From an uncultured Odoribacter sp. (GTDB lineage: Bacteria; Bacteroidota; Bacteroidia; Bacteroidales; Marinifilaceae), in contig CAJKZL010000006.1 in NCBI GenBank assembly GCA_905204385.1, positions 1 through 22,757 on the forward strand: a stretch of DNA of 22,757 nt, written 5' to 3'. Of the stretch, positions 1-7,860 are shown in pieces. How positions within the stretch are numbered: the stretch's first letter is position 1; each line of letters opens with the position of its first letter. A program made the translations under genes and the position numbers. The notes under the pieces are model-generated. The model was given only the letters and a program-made list of their open reading frames with translations, did not search any database and was not told the origin of the DNA.

Positions 1-841
1 CTGACAGGCATTCCCGTCAGCAAGACCGAGGTAACGGCTCACGCACAATCCACACTGATGGGGAACCTTTACTGGGCGATTCAGAATCCGCAAGATAAAC
101 ACGCCCCTTTAATTCCGGCATCCGCCAGCGTCCAAAATACTTTACTGGCCTACGAAATCCTTCGTTCAACGGACAAGAAATGTCCGGAACTAGAAAAAAT
201 ACGGAATTATTTCTTTGAAATCCGCCGAGGCGGCTATTGGCAAAACACCTACGATGCTTCAAGGATTATTGAAACCATTTTCCCGGACCTGACAAGCGAC
301 GGAACACCCTTCACCGCTGAACGGAAAAATTATCGATGCGTTCCCCTTCACGGAAGAATATCCGGCTGGTACTCCTATACGGGTAAGAAAAACCGGCTCA
401 CTGCCCGTTTTCTTTACTGCCTGGCAAGCCAACTGGGACCCGCAACCCGGCACTGTAGACAAAGGCTTCCGGGTTGAAACGTTTTTCTGCCAGAACAAAG
501 ACACCGTAGCCGGCCTCCGGAAAGGTGAGGTTGCCGAACTGATTGCCCGGGTAACTGCGCCATCGGATGCAGAATATGTGGAGATTGAAATCCCTATCCC
601 TGCCGGATGCAGTTATAACAACAAAAAACAGAGTTTTGAATCTACAACTGTCCACTGGGAATATTACAAGGAAAAGGCAGTTATTTTCTTGCCGCACCTT
701 TCCCGGGGAACACACTGCTTTACGATCGAATTAACGCCCCGGTACAGCGGAGAATATCATCTCAATCCTGCCCGGGCAGAATTGATGTATTTCCCGACTT
801 TTTATGGACGGGAAAAAATAAAAACAACCGAAATCCGTTAA
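1..841 (+). pseudogene. alpha-2-macroglobulin family protein, C-terminal part, frameshifted
   Basis: The gene enters from the left edge. The first frame is open from base 1 to 477 and encodes the end of the helical thioester-type domain (YWAIQN, then GGYWQNTYDASRIIETIFPDL). The family's last domain follows in the next frame: FPFTEE, RKTGSLPVFFTAW, EIPIPAGCSYNN and PRYSGEYHLNPARAELMYFP, ending at the TAA at 839-841. The second frame has a stop at 290-292, so the shift lies between about 293 and 325 and equals one extra base (or two missing). Bacterial A2M-like proteins are large periplasmic, usually lipid-anchored, protease traps; this domain closes the molecule. If the shift is real, the protein loses its C-terminal domain and gains about 50 unrelated residues. 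It could also be a sequencing error. The family call is firm; pseudogene status is moderate. Confidence 0.8.
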
Positions 842-859
842 AACTTCCGGACCCAAGGA

Positions 860-948
860 AAAAACGGCTGTCCCTATCGTGAACTGCCCCCAAAAGTCGG
901 ACAAAAAACTTTAGGGAGGACACTTCACTTGTAGCGACAGCCGTTTTT
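860..948. terminator. bidirectional terminator stem with an enlarged loop
   Basis: A perfect 13-bp inverted repeat, aaaaacggctgtc (860-872) and gacagccgttttt (936-948), lies between two convergent genes ending at 841 and 983. A-rich 5' and T-rich 3' flanks are right for rho-independent termination on both strands. The 63-nt loop is unusually long and contains the 48-bp element described separately. Confidence 0.65.
880..927. repeat. 48-bp element with imperfect terminal inverted repeats, IS3-family-end-like
   Basis: The ends are imperfect inverted repeats: tgaactgcccccaaaagt (880-897) against the reverse complement of 908-927, which begins tgaagtgtcctccc. The TGAACTGCCCCC start resembles IS3-family termini as I remember them. 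No transposase remains and I see no clear target-site duplication. It may be an excision scar, a solo end or a tiny MITE-like unit. Confidence 0.4.
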
Positions 949-982
949 CATAACAAAATCTTCACAGGAAAAGTCTCCCCGA

Positions 983-1855
983 TTAAAGCTTCTCGATTTC
1001 GGCAACAGAAAGCCCGGTGGCTTCTGCGATAATTTCAACTGCCAGATCTTTCGCTTTCAGGTTACGGGCTATTTCCCACTGCTTTTTCCGTTCTCCCTCC
1101 GCTAAGCCTTTTTGAAGGCCCTCGGCCAATCCCTCTGCCAGCCCCTCTCGTTTCCCGCTACTGAAAAGGGTTCGTTCAACACTTACTATGTCCCAATACT
1201 TTTCGTAGCCCTGCAACTGCGCTTCGGTAAAGGCAGATTCACGGAGCTGGTCCAGCGCCTTTTTTATCGCCGGATTGGACAACAATTCATGGGGCACTTC
1301 CCGGGTATGCTCGTTGATTTCAGTCAGGAAGCGCAGCCAAAGCACCTGCATCTTCTTCTCGGCAAAAGTGAGAGGCGTAAACATGGGCAATTCCACAAAA
1401 ATCAGATGCAGCCCGTCGATCACCTTTTCCGTATGCTCCACATGGACCATCTTATAATAATGGTAGTATTCCTGCAACTGAGGCTCGAAGATTTCATTCA
1501 CCAGGTTCAGCGAATACACCGGTTGCAACAACTCATAGTTCTTTCCCGCATCTGCCTGGCGGACATAGGCTTTCGAGGCATTGAACAACACCCGCTGCTC
1601 AAACTCCGGCGACCACACCATCTGCATCTCCACGATAAAATGGCGGCCACGGTTAACACGGCAACGAACGTCTACAATGCTGAATTTGCGAAGGGGATTT
1701 TCAGGTACCAGTTCGGGCGAAAGATACTCCACATCCAGAATCTCTTCCTCCGGAGGAAAAGGCAGCAGCGCATTGAGCAAGCTGATCACCAGATCGGCAT
1801 GCTCTCCAAACACCTTTTTAAAGGTAAGATCGGCTTTCGGGTCCAGGTATCTCAT
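983..1855 (-). CDS. Rpn family PD-(D/E)XK nuclease / putative transposase
   Basis: The protein of about 290 residues opens with MRYLDPKADLTFKKVFGEH, the typical Bacteroidales Rpn-family N-terminus. The nuclease core is visible as IVDVRCRV followed by FIVEMQM, giving the D...ExQ acidic pattern of the PD-(D/E)XK fold. RVLFNASKAYVRQ and LLQPVYSLNLVNE are also conserved in the family. The C-terminal tail has short AEGL-type repeats (GLAEGLAEGLQKGLAEGE), again typical. Rpn proteins are DNA endonucleases linked to RecA-independent recombination and proposed phage defence. The frame is open upstream to 1921 (alternative starts at 1885 and 1921), but a promoter-like element at 1888-1918 and family alignment favour 1855. 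It is a single gene, convergent with the upstream A2M gene. Confidence 0.85.
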   Translation of the reverse strand: MRYLDPKADLTFKKVFGEHADLVISLLNALLPFPPEEEILDVEYLSPELVPENPLRKFSIVDVRCRVNRGRHFIVEMQMVWSPEFEQRVLFNASKAYVRQADAGKNYELLQPVYSLNLVNEIFEPQLQEYYHYYKMVHVEHTEKVIDGLHLIFVELPMFTPLTFAEKKMQVLWLRFLTEINEHTREVPHELLSNPAIKKALDQLRESAFTEAQLQGYEKYWDIVSVERTLFSSGKREGLAEGLAEGLQKGLAEGERKKQWEIARNLKAKDLAVEIIAEATGLSVAEIEKL

Positions 1856-1887
1856 AGCTGTATATTTTGCGGGCTTTTGCTTCATGT

Positions 1888-1918
1888 CAAAGTTACTGCT
1901 TTTTCGGCAGATTGACAA
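1888..1918 (-). promoter_or_regulatory. Bacteroides-type promoter of the Rpn gene
   Basis: On the minus strand there is TAACTTTG (1895-1888), an exact TAnnTTTG -7 box, with TTG at 1918-1916 and a 20-nt spacer. It predicts a transcript starting near 1881, so the nuclease would start at 1855 rather than 1885 or 1921. Confidence 0.5.
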
Positions 1919-2076
1919 CACTTTACATCCAAAATCTCTCTAAGCGCTTTTTATCTTCTGTATCCAAAAATTATCCGTCAACGGATAACAAAGTTGTTCC
2001 GAAGGGATAGATTTGGTTGCCGGAGTAGGAAAAGCTAATATTATTTTAGCCCTCCCGATTTCAAACCGGCCGATGT

Positions 2077-2937
2077 TTAAAGTTCAACAACAGCGAGTAA
2101 TGGATAATGATCGGACACCTGTAAAAGTCCTTTCGTATCCGTAAGAACGGCAGATTGCAAAACGCAATGAACATTCCGGACAAAAATGTAATCGATCATT
2201 TCCGCTTGCCCGGGAGCAAGCCGTCCGTAATCATGGAAAGAGTATTCAGGGCCATAACGAAAAGCAGCCAGTCGACGGCTATCGGTCAAATGCCCTGCGT
2301 CATCAGGATCGGTTAAAGCCCGGACTACAGAAGATGCCGGAGACGCATTAAAATCTCCGGTAACAATGACCGGATCATTAGCGGCAATCTCACTGATTTT
2401 AGCTTTTAACAGCGCAGAACTTTCCCGCCGGGCAATTACTCCAACATGATCGAAGTGAGTATTAAAAAAATAAAAAGTCTTATTCGTTTTCCGGTCTTTC
2501 AGTTCCACCCAGGTCACTACCCGTTCACAGGCAGCATCCCACCCTTTTTTGCCAACGGTTTCGGGATCTTCGGCAAGCCAGAATGTATGCCGGTCTATCA
2601 ATTTAAACCGGTCTTTACGAAAAAATACAGCGCTGTATTCTCCTTTCTCCTTACCGTCTTCCCGTCCGACTCCTACGCTTTCATATTCCGGAAGACGATG
2701 CTGCATATCTGTCAGTTGATGATGCAACACTTCCTGGGCCCCGATCAAATCCGGATGATGAAAACGAATCATATCGCAAGCAAAATCCTTACGATTGTCC
2801 CATTGGTTAACACCATCTTCCTGTGTATCCATCCGGATATTAAACGACATTACGCGTATTGTTTCTTTCCCGGGATTCTGCGCCATCCCTGTATGTAAAA
2901 TCAACACACATACCAAAAAACTTATTATTTTCTCCAT
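2077..2937 (-). CDS. secreted endonuclease/exonuclease/phosphatase family protein
   Basis: The protein has 286 residues with a signal peptide (MEKIISFLVCVLILHTGMAQ, cleavage near residue 20). The EEP fold motifs occur in order: MSFNIR (30-35), AQE (67-69), GEYSAVFFR (99-107), NTHFDH (159-164), GDFNAS (194-199), IDYIFVR (248-254) and SDHYPL (275-280). The Asn, Glu, His/Asp, Asp/Asn and Asp-His residues of the metal-dependent phosphodiesterase site are all present, so it should be active. The substrate is unknown; the fold serves nucleic acids, phospholipids and sugar phosphates. Such genes often sit beside GH92 genes in Bacteroidales, which suggests a role in handling phosphorylated glycans, though that is inference. 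It follows the small lipoprotein gene by 49 nt and is probably the last gene of the operon. Confidence 0.85.
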   Translation of the reverse strand: MEKIISFLVCVLILHTGMAQNPGKETIRVMSFNIRMDTQEDGVNQWDNRKDFACDMIRFHHPDLIGAQEVLHHQLTDMQHRLPEYESVGVGREDGKEKGEYSAVFFRKDRFKLIDRHTFWLAEDPETVGKKGWDAACERVVTWVELKDRKTNKTFYFFNTHFDHVGVIARRESSALLKAKISEIAANDPVIVTGDFNASPASSVVRALTDPDDAGHLTDSRRLAAFRYGPEYSFHDYGRLAPGQAEMIDYIFVRNVHCVLQSAVLTDTKGLLQVSDHYPLLAVVEL

Positions 2938-2986
2938 TTTCTTATAAATTTACCGATAAACTATTCGCGTCCCGGCCTGTCTTTTC

Positions 2987-3523
2987 TCATTTCAATTGTC
3001 CGAAACACACTACTTCGTCGGGAGAAAGTAAGAAACTCCCTTCTTTAGTCTGTTTGGCTTTCAACACCGGATTCACCAACGAGGTCATCCGGCAATTTAC
3101 AATAGTAGCAATCACTCTGGAGGTATCCTGTCCCTCATAACGGTATTTCCCATTTGTGATTTCTTTCGCATTTAATTGCAGGAGTTGTCTCTTATTCATT
3201 TCTATATGCTGGGAATAAAAACTATACATCATATCCTTCTTTGACATAGATTTCAACGCTTCTTCCAGCTTTTTCAAATCATTCTCCAATTGTTTAGCTT
3301 GTTTAATTTGCTCATTTAGCTCTTGCTCATATTTTTTCTGTAATATACGGATACTGTCACCTACTGTCTGTTTAATAATCTGTACCTCGGAAAACTCGAT
3401 TTCCAGTTGCGGAGAACCGGTCTGACTTCGCACATACTCCAATATAGTTTTTTCACTTTTTCCCATAGAATCGCAAGCGCTCATTACAAAAGCTAAACAT
3501 AACAAATAAATCACTTTTTTCAT
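2987..3523 (-). CDS. small coiled-coil lipoprotein, unknown function
   Basis: The 178-residue protein starts at MKKVIYLLCLAF, where lipobox MSAC puts the acylated Cys at residue 17; the frame is open further upstream but would bury this signal. Residues of about 45-110 are rich in Lys, Glu, Gln and Leu (QLENDLKKLEEALKSM) and should form a coiled coil. The C-terminal part (RYEGQDTSRVIATIVNC, then LSPDEVVCFGQLK) looks like a small beta domain. I do not recognise a family. It begins 26 nt after the thioredoxin-like gene stops, so the two are probably co-transcribed. Likely location is the periplasmic face of a membrane. Confidence 0.75.
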   Translation of the reverse strand: MKKVIYLLCLAFVMSACDSMGKSEKTILEYVRSQTGSPQLEIEFSEVQIIKQTVGDSIRILQKKYEQELNEQIKQAKQLENDLKKLEEALKSMSKKDMMYSFYSQHIEMNKRQLLQLNAKEITNGKYRYEGQDTSRVIATIVNCRMTSLVNPVLKAKQTKEGSFLLSPDEVVCFGQLK

Positions 3524-3549
3524 AGATTCCGATATTAATTTCAAATAAA

Positions 3550-4737
3550 TTACCGCATAGTACAATATTGTCCGTATTCTTCACGTGCCTGCCGGGCTTT
3601 TTCCATATCTCCCAGTTTTTTATACACCAAAGCTTTATTCAATGCCAAGCGGGCCAGATAGGGCATAGATACACACCTCAGCTTAATCCGGTCCAGCAGA
3701 TCGAGTAATTCCGTCAGGACCACGCGCTCCCCCATAAAAGGCACCCAGGACGCCAGAGGATAGAAAACGGAGAAACAAGGCACCGAATAATATTCGTCTC
3801 CACTGAGATTATAACGATAGCCGTTTAGAATCGCCCGCCAGGCCTCCCCGCAATTCCCGGCCAACGCTTTAGAAAAATACGCATCGGTCAGCAATGCCGT
3901 AGCCCCCGGAAATTCCGCCCTGATCAATACATCGATCAATTTTTGGTAACGGGCTTCCGTTTGCTCCGGATCGGTCCGGGCCGACTGGCCGGCAATATCC
4001 CCTAATTCGAGAATAACCACCCATTGCAGACTAAGGGCCACTTCCTTCTCTCCAAAAAGAGCAGCAACCCGTCCTTGCTGATCGAGCACTTTGCTGAAAA
4101 CCTTAGCATAAGGGTCATCTATATGTACTTTAAACAATTCCCAATTTTCTTTATGCAACAGCTCCTGCTCATTCAACCCTTCAAAATAGGCTTCAGCCAC
4201 CTGCCGGTGCATTTCCACGGCGCCCGCCAATCGTAAATCCTGCATTAACTTTCTGACAAACTCAGGCGAACGGTCCCCTTGTTTGTAACGGTTACAACTG
4301 CCCGCTAACGTATTTTCGCTCTTCAGAGCGGTTTCTGCAATAGATAAAATATACCTCACATCTCCACCGCCGGTTTCCCGGTGTACCACCGATTGTGTAT
4401 ACGGATCGATAAAAAGAAGCGTAGGATAAGCATCCGGTTGATATACTTTGGACAACATCACCCCGTCGACATCTTTTTCCATGTCCATGCTAACATTGAC
4501 AAAATGCCGGTTGTAAAAATCAGCCACCGCATCCCTGGTAAAAATGTTAGCCGCCAGGTTCTTACAAGGCCCACACCATGAAGTATAACAATCCAGAAAA
4601 ATCAGTTTATTCTCTCCTTTCGCTTTTTCCACCGCTTGTTTCCAATCCTTCGGTTCAAACGTAATACTCCGGTTCTGTGCCGTTCCTTCCACCGCAAAGA
4701 CCATCCAGCCAATAATAAACCCTATAAAAAATTTCAT
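3550..4737 (-). CDS. thioredoxin-fold protein with C-terminal helical region
   Basis: The 395-residue protein has a signal peptide (MKFFIGFIIGWMVFAVEGTAQ). Residues of about 25-140 form a thioredoxin domain with WCGPC at 54-58 and the cis-proline context AYPTLLFID near residues 102-110. Both cysteines are present, so it should be redox active in the periplasm, reducing or isomerising disulfides. The remaining 250 residues are helical and resemble TPR-type repeats near the end (ALNKALVYKKLGDMEKARQAREEY); they may bind partner proteins. Similar secreted proteins are common in Bacteroidales. It lies downstream of the GH92 gene across a 97-bp gap filled with inverted ACGATGAACG repeats and just before a small lipoprotein gene. 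Confidence 0.85.
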   Translation of the reverse strand: MKFFIGFIIGWMVFAVEGTAQNRSITFEPKDWKQAVEKAKGENKLIFLDCYTSWCGPCKNLAANIFTRDAVADFYNRHFVNVSMDMEKDVDGVMLSKVYQPDAYPTLLFIDPYTQSVVHRETGGGDVRYILSIAETALKSENTLAGSCNRYKQGDRSPEFVRKLMQDLRLAGAVEMHRQVAEAYFEGLNEQELLHKENWELFKVHIDDPYAKVFSKVLDQQGRVAALFGEKEVALSLQWVVILELGDIAGQSARTDPEQTEARYQKLIDVLIRAEFPGATALLTDAYFSKALAGNCGEAWRAILNGYRYNLSGDEYYSVPCFSVFYPLASWVPFMGERVVLTELLDLLDRIKLRCVSMPYLARLALNKALVYKKLGDMEKARQAREEYGQYCTMR

Positions 4738-4750
4738 ATCCCTAAATTAG

Positions 4751-4831
4751 GATGAATGATGAACGATGAACGATAACCTTTTTACTTAAGTGACCGCCAG
4801 TCGTTCATCGTTACTCACTCATCGTTCATCG
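4751..4831. repeat. inverted clusters of ACGATGAACG-type repeats
   Basis: The left arm (4751-4777) holds gatgaatgatgaacgatgaa-type units. The right arm (4800-4831) holds the reverse-complement units gttcatcgtt and atcgttcatc. Together they form an imperfect hairpin with a loop of about 22 nt. Related units recur at 15445-15472. It fills the space between the GH92 tail and the thioredoxin-like gene and might act as a terminator or mRNA stabiliser, though no T-tract follows. Confidence 0.6.
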
Positions 4832-4834
4832 ACT

Positions 4835-5476
4835 TTATTTCACATAAGCAATCCGATGGATAGCTCCCCAGCTATTATGCCCGCCACCGATGATCCCTAC
4901 ATTTAACTCCTGCCAGGCAGAATCATCAATAAAACGGCCGTCCACTTCATGAAAACCGGCATCCAGAGCGATTTTCCCCGATCCGACAGCAGTCGAATGT
5001 GAACCGTCATTCAGGGCAACAGCCACACCATCCACCAAAATTACCGATCCGTCATCCGACTGTACGATAAACTCATACACATCTTTTTTATCCAGCTTTA
5101 TCCAGGCTTTGAAAATCACACCGAAATGATCTTCCGCCGGATTCAGTTCCCGGAAGGAGAAAGCGGAACAAATCCCGGTCCTCAAAGGCTTCATGTTCAG
5201 CATATCCGAAGTACTCTTCATCTTTCCTTCGTAATAAGCATAAGACACCCCTTTCCGAGTCGGATTCACCCGCTTACCCGGTAAGTAATCTGCCTTGATC
5301 GCCTCGGCTATCATAACGTCACTGCGGGTTTTACCTTCTGCATAGGCAACAGCCTTAATGGTAGCAGAAGTATTTAATTTTATCGGTTTCGTGTAGAGAG
5401 TGGAATGCTCGTCCGGTTCAGAGCCGTCCAGAGTATAATAAATCCTGGCCTCCGGGTGACGCACTTTCAGAATCAC
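4835..5476 (-). pseudogene. displaced C-terminal domains of the GH92 protein
   Basis: This is the frame-displaced end of the GH92 gene. It starts in mid-domain: VILKV, then ARIYYTLDGSEPD and TIKAVAYAEG, is the chitobiase-C-terminal/Fn3-like fold without its first strand. A PA14-like module follows (FKAWIKLDKKDVYEFIVQSDDGSVILVDG). The missing strand (YHQHFPNERS) is found in this same frame just upstream, across the GH92 stop. The apparent GTG start at 5476 overlaps the TGA of the catalytic ORF by 4 bases, so coupled translation of a separate protein cannot be fully excluded, but the domain boundary argues for a frameshift. These modules probably bound carbohydrate or oriented the enzyme. Confidence 0.7.
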
Positions 5477-7767
5477 GGAACGTTCGTTCGGGAAATGCTG
5501 GTGGTATAAGGCATTGGAGCTTTATTTTCGGTGGTCATGGAATAGGGCAGCGATTCCTCCTTCATCCCTCTGGACTTATTCGGCTTATCCGTCAGCACAT
5601 ACACCAATTCGCCCCCGTTCATAATTTCCCCGTATTCGATATAATTCCGGTCGATCTCCTTCCCGTTCAATACTACTTTGTCGATATACATATCTTTGCG
5701 GTCGCCTTTCACCCGAATGGTAAACTCTTTTCCATTGTTTAAATGAATGGTGGTCCTATCGAATTCGGGAGCCGTCAGAATAAATTCATCGCTTCCGGGA
5801 CACATCGGATACATTCCGATAGAAGCAAATACATACCAGGCCGACATCTGTCCGCAATCGTCATTCCCACAAAGTCCCTGTGTGGAATTCTGGTAAAAGC
5901 AGGAAATAATCTTTTTGGTGACGGCACTCGTCTGCCAGGGTTCCGAAGAATAGGCATACAGAAAAGCCGTTCCGTGGCTGGGTTCATTGCCATGTGCATA
6001 CTGCCCCAAACGTCCGGTGACATCCGGCAAACGTCGGCCCAGGATAGCCGTATCGGCACTGAACAGTGCATCCAGCGAACGAGCCAGCGAATCGCGTCCT
6101 CCCAACAGATTGGTCAATCCTTTGATATCGTGCGGAACATAATGACGATATTGCCAGGGAGTGGCTTCCGTAAAATTATTATCCATGTAATTTCCCTGGA
6201 AACCAGGCTCAAACACCCCTTTATTCTCGCGTCCACGGAAAAAACCCGTTTCTCCGTCGAACAAATTCCGGTAGTTTTCAGAACGTTTCAGGTAAAATTC
6301 GTAATCCTCCGTATGCCCCAGTTTTTTGGCAATCTGTGCCATACACCAATCATTGTAGGCATATTCCACGGTTTTCGAAACACTCTTCCGGCCCGTTTCA
6401 TTGCTGGGAACATAACCGTATTTTTCATACAACGGAAACTGGTCCCTACCGGCGGCATAGGTCTGTTTGCAAAGCCGATAAGCTTCCTCATAATCAAAGC
6501 CTCCCAAATCCTTTACAATAGCCTCCGCCAAAACAGAAATAGCATGAAAGCCGATCATACAGTCGGTTTCTCCTCCCCAAAGTTCCCATTTCGGCAACCG
6601 GCCGAATTGCTTCCCCTTATCGATAAGGCTTTGCATCATATTGGCATTAAAATCCGGATACAACAAAGCATAAAGCGGATGCACCGCCCGGTAGGTATCC
6701 CACAACGAAAAGGTGGTATAATGGGGAGCATCGCCCTGATGCACCTGCCCGTCCATCCCCCGATATTTATGATCCACATCGCTGAATAAATTTGGAGAAA
6801 CCATAGTGTGGTACAAAGCACTATAGAAAATGGTCTTTTCATCCTCAGAAACACCTTCTATTTCTATCCGTCCCATCTCTTTGTTCCAGCTTTCTACGAC
6901 CTGCGTCAGCGCTCTATCGAACTCAGGCTTCGGCATTTCGGCATCGATATTTTTGGCAGCTCCTTCATACCCCGTTGCCGAAATGCCCACCACGATTTCA
7001 ACCGGCTGATTCCCGCTTTCAAATTCCACATTGGCCCGGACATCGGTCCCGGTCAACTCTTTGTCATAGGTGAGCTTCCCATCGCGCCATCCGTGAACTT
7101 TCCGGATGGGTGCCGAAAAACGGGCAACGAAATAAACCGGCTGATTGTCCGTCCATCCGCTGGTGAAACGCATTCCCTGAATTTCATTCGCAGACACCTG
7201 CTTCAATTCCAGCTTACGGATTTTTTCCTTCTTCAGATAATGGGACAAATCCAGCAACAACGAGCGTTCTCCGACCGGATAGGTGTAACGGTGGACGCCA
7301 CAATGGGGGGTTGCCGTCAGTTCGGCCAGCACGCCGTTACCCAACTTTACGGAATAATATCCGGCTGTCGCCCTCTCCCCATTCTTCAACATAGACATCT
7401 GTTTTTTCTCTTTCAAATAAGTGGCGTCGAATGTTCCGGACAAGGGTAAAAACAGAATATCTCCCAAATCTGCTCCTCCCGTTCCGCTCATGTGGGTATG
7501 CGAGAAGCCGTAAAGCATGGTATCCGTGTATTGATACCCCGAACAGGCGCTCCAGTCTTGTATCCGGGTATCGGGGCTCAGTTGCACCATGCCGAAAGGC
7601 GAAGTGGCTCCCGGATAGGTATGTCCCACTTCTTCCGTCCCGATAAACGGATTCACATACTGTATCACTTCTTTGTTTTCCGTACAGGCAAGCAACCCCA
7701 TGCAGCAAGCAAGGAGAACCGCCCGGCTAACTTTTTCTAAAATTCTCTTCTTCATCTTATTCTTCAT
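5473..7767 (-). CDS. GH92 alpha-mannosidase lipoprotein, catalytic part (C-terminus frameshifted)
   Basis: The 764-residue ORF has a lipoprotein signal (lipobox LLAC, Cys near residue 28; starts possible at 7767 or 7755). GH92 motifs run throughout: YVNPFIGT and GHTYPGATSPFGM (37-60), FSHTHMSGTG (88-97), FSLWDTYRAVHP (353-364), WGGETDCMIGFHA (397-409), FTEATPWQYRHYVPHD (532-547), GNEPSHGTAF (593-602) and GNDDCGQMSAWYVF (634-647). The family contains calcium-dependent inverting exo-alpha-mannosidases acting on N-glycans and mannans. The Glu in FTEATPW and the Asp pair in GNDD fit the catalytic residues. After residue 753 the frame is lost: the bases read PYTTSIS then stop, whereas removing one TA of a TATA at 5505-5508 gives PYHQHF and joins the next ORF. 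The catalytic domain is whole, so activity may survive without the accessory domains. Confidence 0.9.
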   Translation of the reverse strand: MKNKMKKRILEKVSRAVLLACCMGLLACTENKEVIQYVNPFIGTEEVGHTYPGATSPFGMVQLSPDTRIQDWSACSGYQYTDTMLYGFSHTHMSGTGGADLGDILFLPLSGTFDATYLKEKKQMSMLKNGERATAGYYSVKLGNGVLAELTATPHCGVHRYTYPVGERSLLLDLSHYLKKEKIRKLELKQVSANEIQGMRFTSGWTDNQPVYFVARFSAPIRKVHGWRDGKLTYDKELTGTDVRANVEFESGNQPVEIVVGISATGYEGAAKNIDAEMPKPEFDRALTQVVESWNKEMGRIEIEGVSEDEKTIFYSALYHTMVSPNLFSDVDHKYRGMDGQVHQGDAPHYTTFSLWDTYRAVHPLYALLYPDFNANMMQSLIDKGKQFGRLPKWELWGGETDCMIGFHAISVLAEAIVKDLGGFDYEEAYRLCKQTYAAGRDQFPLYEKYGYVPSNETGRKSVSKTVEYAYNDWCMAQIAKKLGHTEDYEFYLKRSENYRNLFDGETGFFRGRENKGVFEPGFQGNYMDNNFTEATPWQYRHYVPHDIKGLTNLLGGRDSLARSLDALFSADTAILGRRLPDVTGRLGQYAHGNEPSHGTAFLYAYSSEPWQTSAVTKKIISCFYQNSTQGLCGNDDCGQMSAWYVFASIGMYPMCPGSDEFILTAPEFDRTTIHLNNGKEFTIRVKGDRKDMYIDKVVLNGKEIDRNYIEYGEIMNGGELVYVLTDKPNKSRGMKEESLPYSMTTENKAPMPYTTSISRTNVP

Positions 7768-7860
7768 ATTATAGCTTAAAATTATTTCGTCCCGAGTGTA
7801 AAAGGTACTCCAGAGTACAAATACACTCCGGAATACACCGTTTTTGTATCAAATCTGAAG

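Noticed and set aside
1112..1915. 267-codon plus-strand frame
   Set aside because: Antisense to the Rpn-family gene, which has strong family motifs and a fitting promoter.
5743..6789. 348-codon plus-strand frame
   Set aside because: Antisense to the GH92 catalytic domain; a shadow caused by codon bias.
7805..7818. gtactc-ca-gagtac inverted repeat as terminator between the metzincin-like and GH92 genes
   Set aside because: The 2-nt loop is too tight for a normal hairpin and no T-tract follows.
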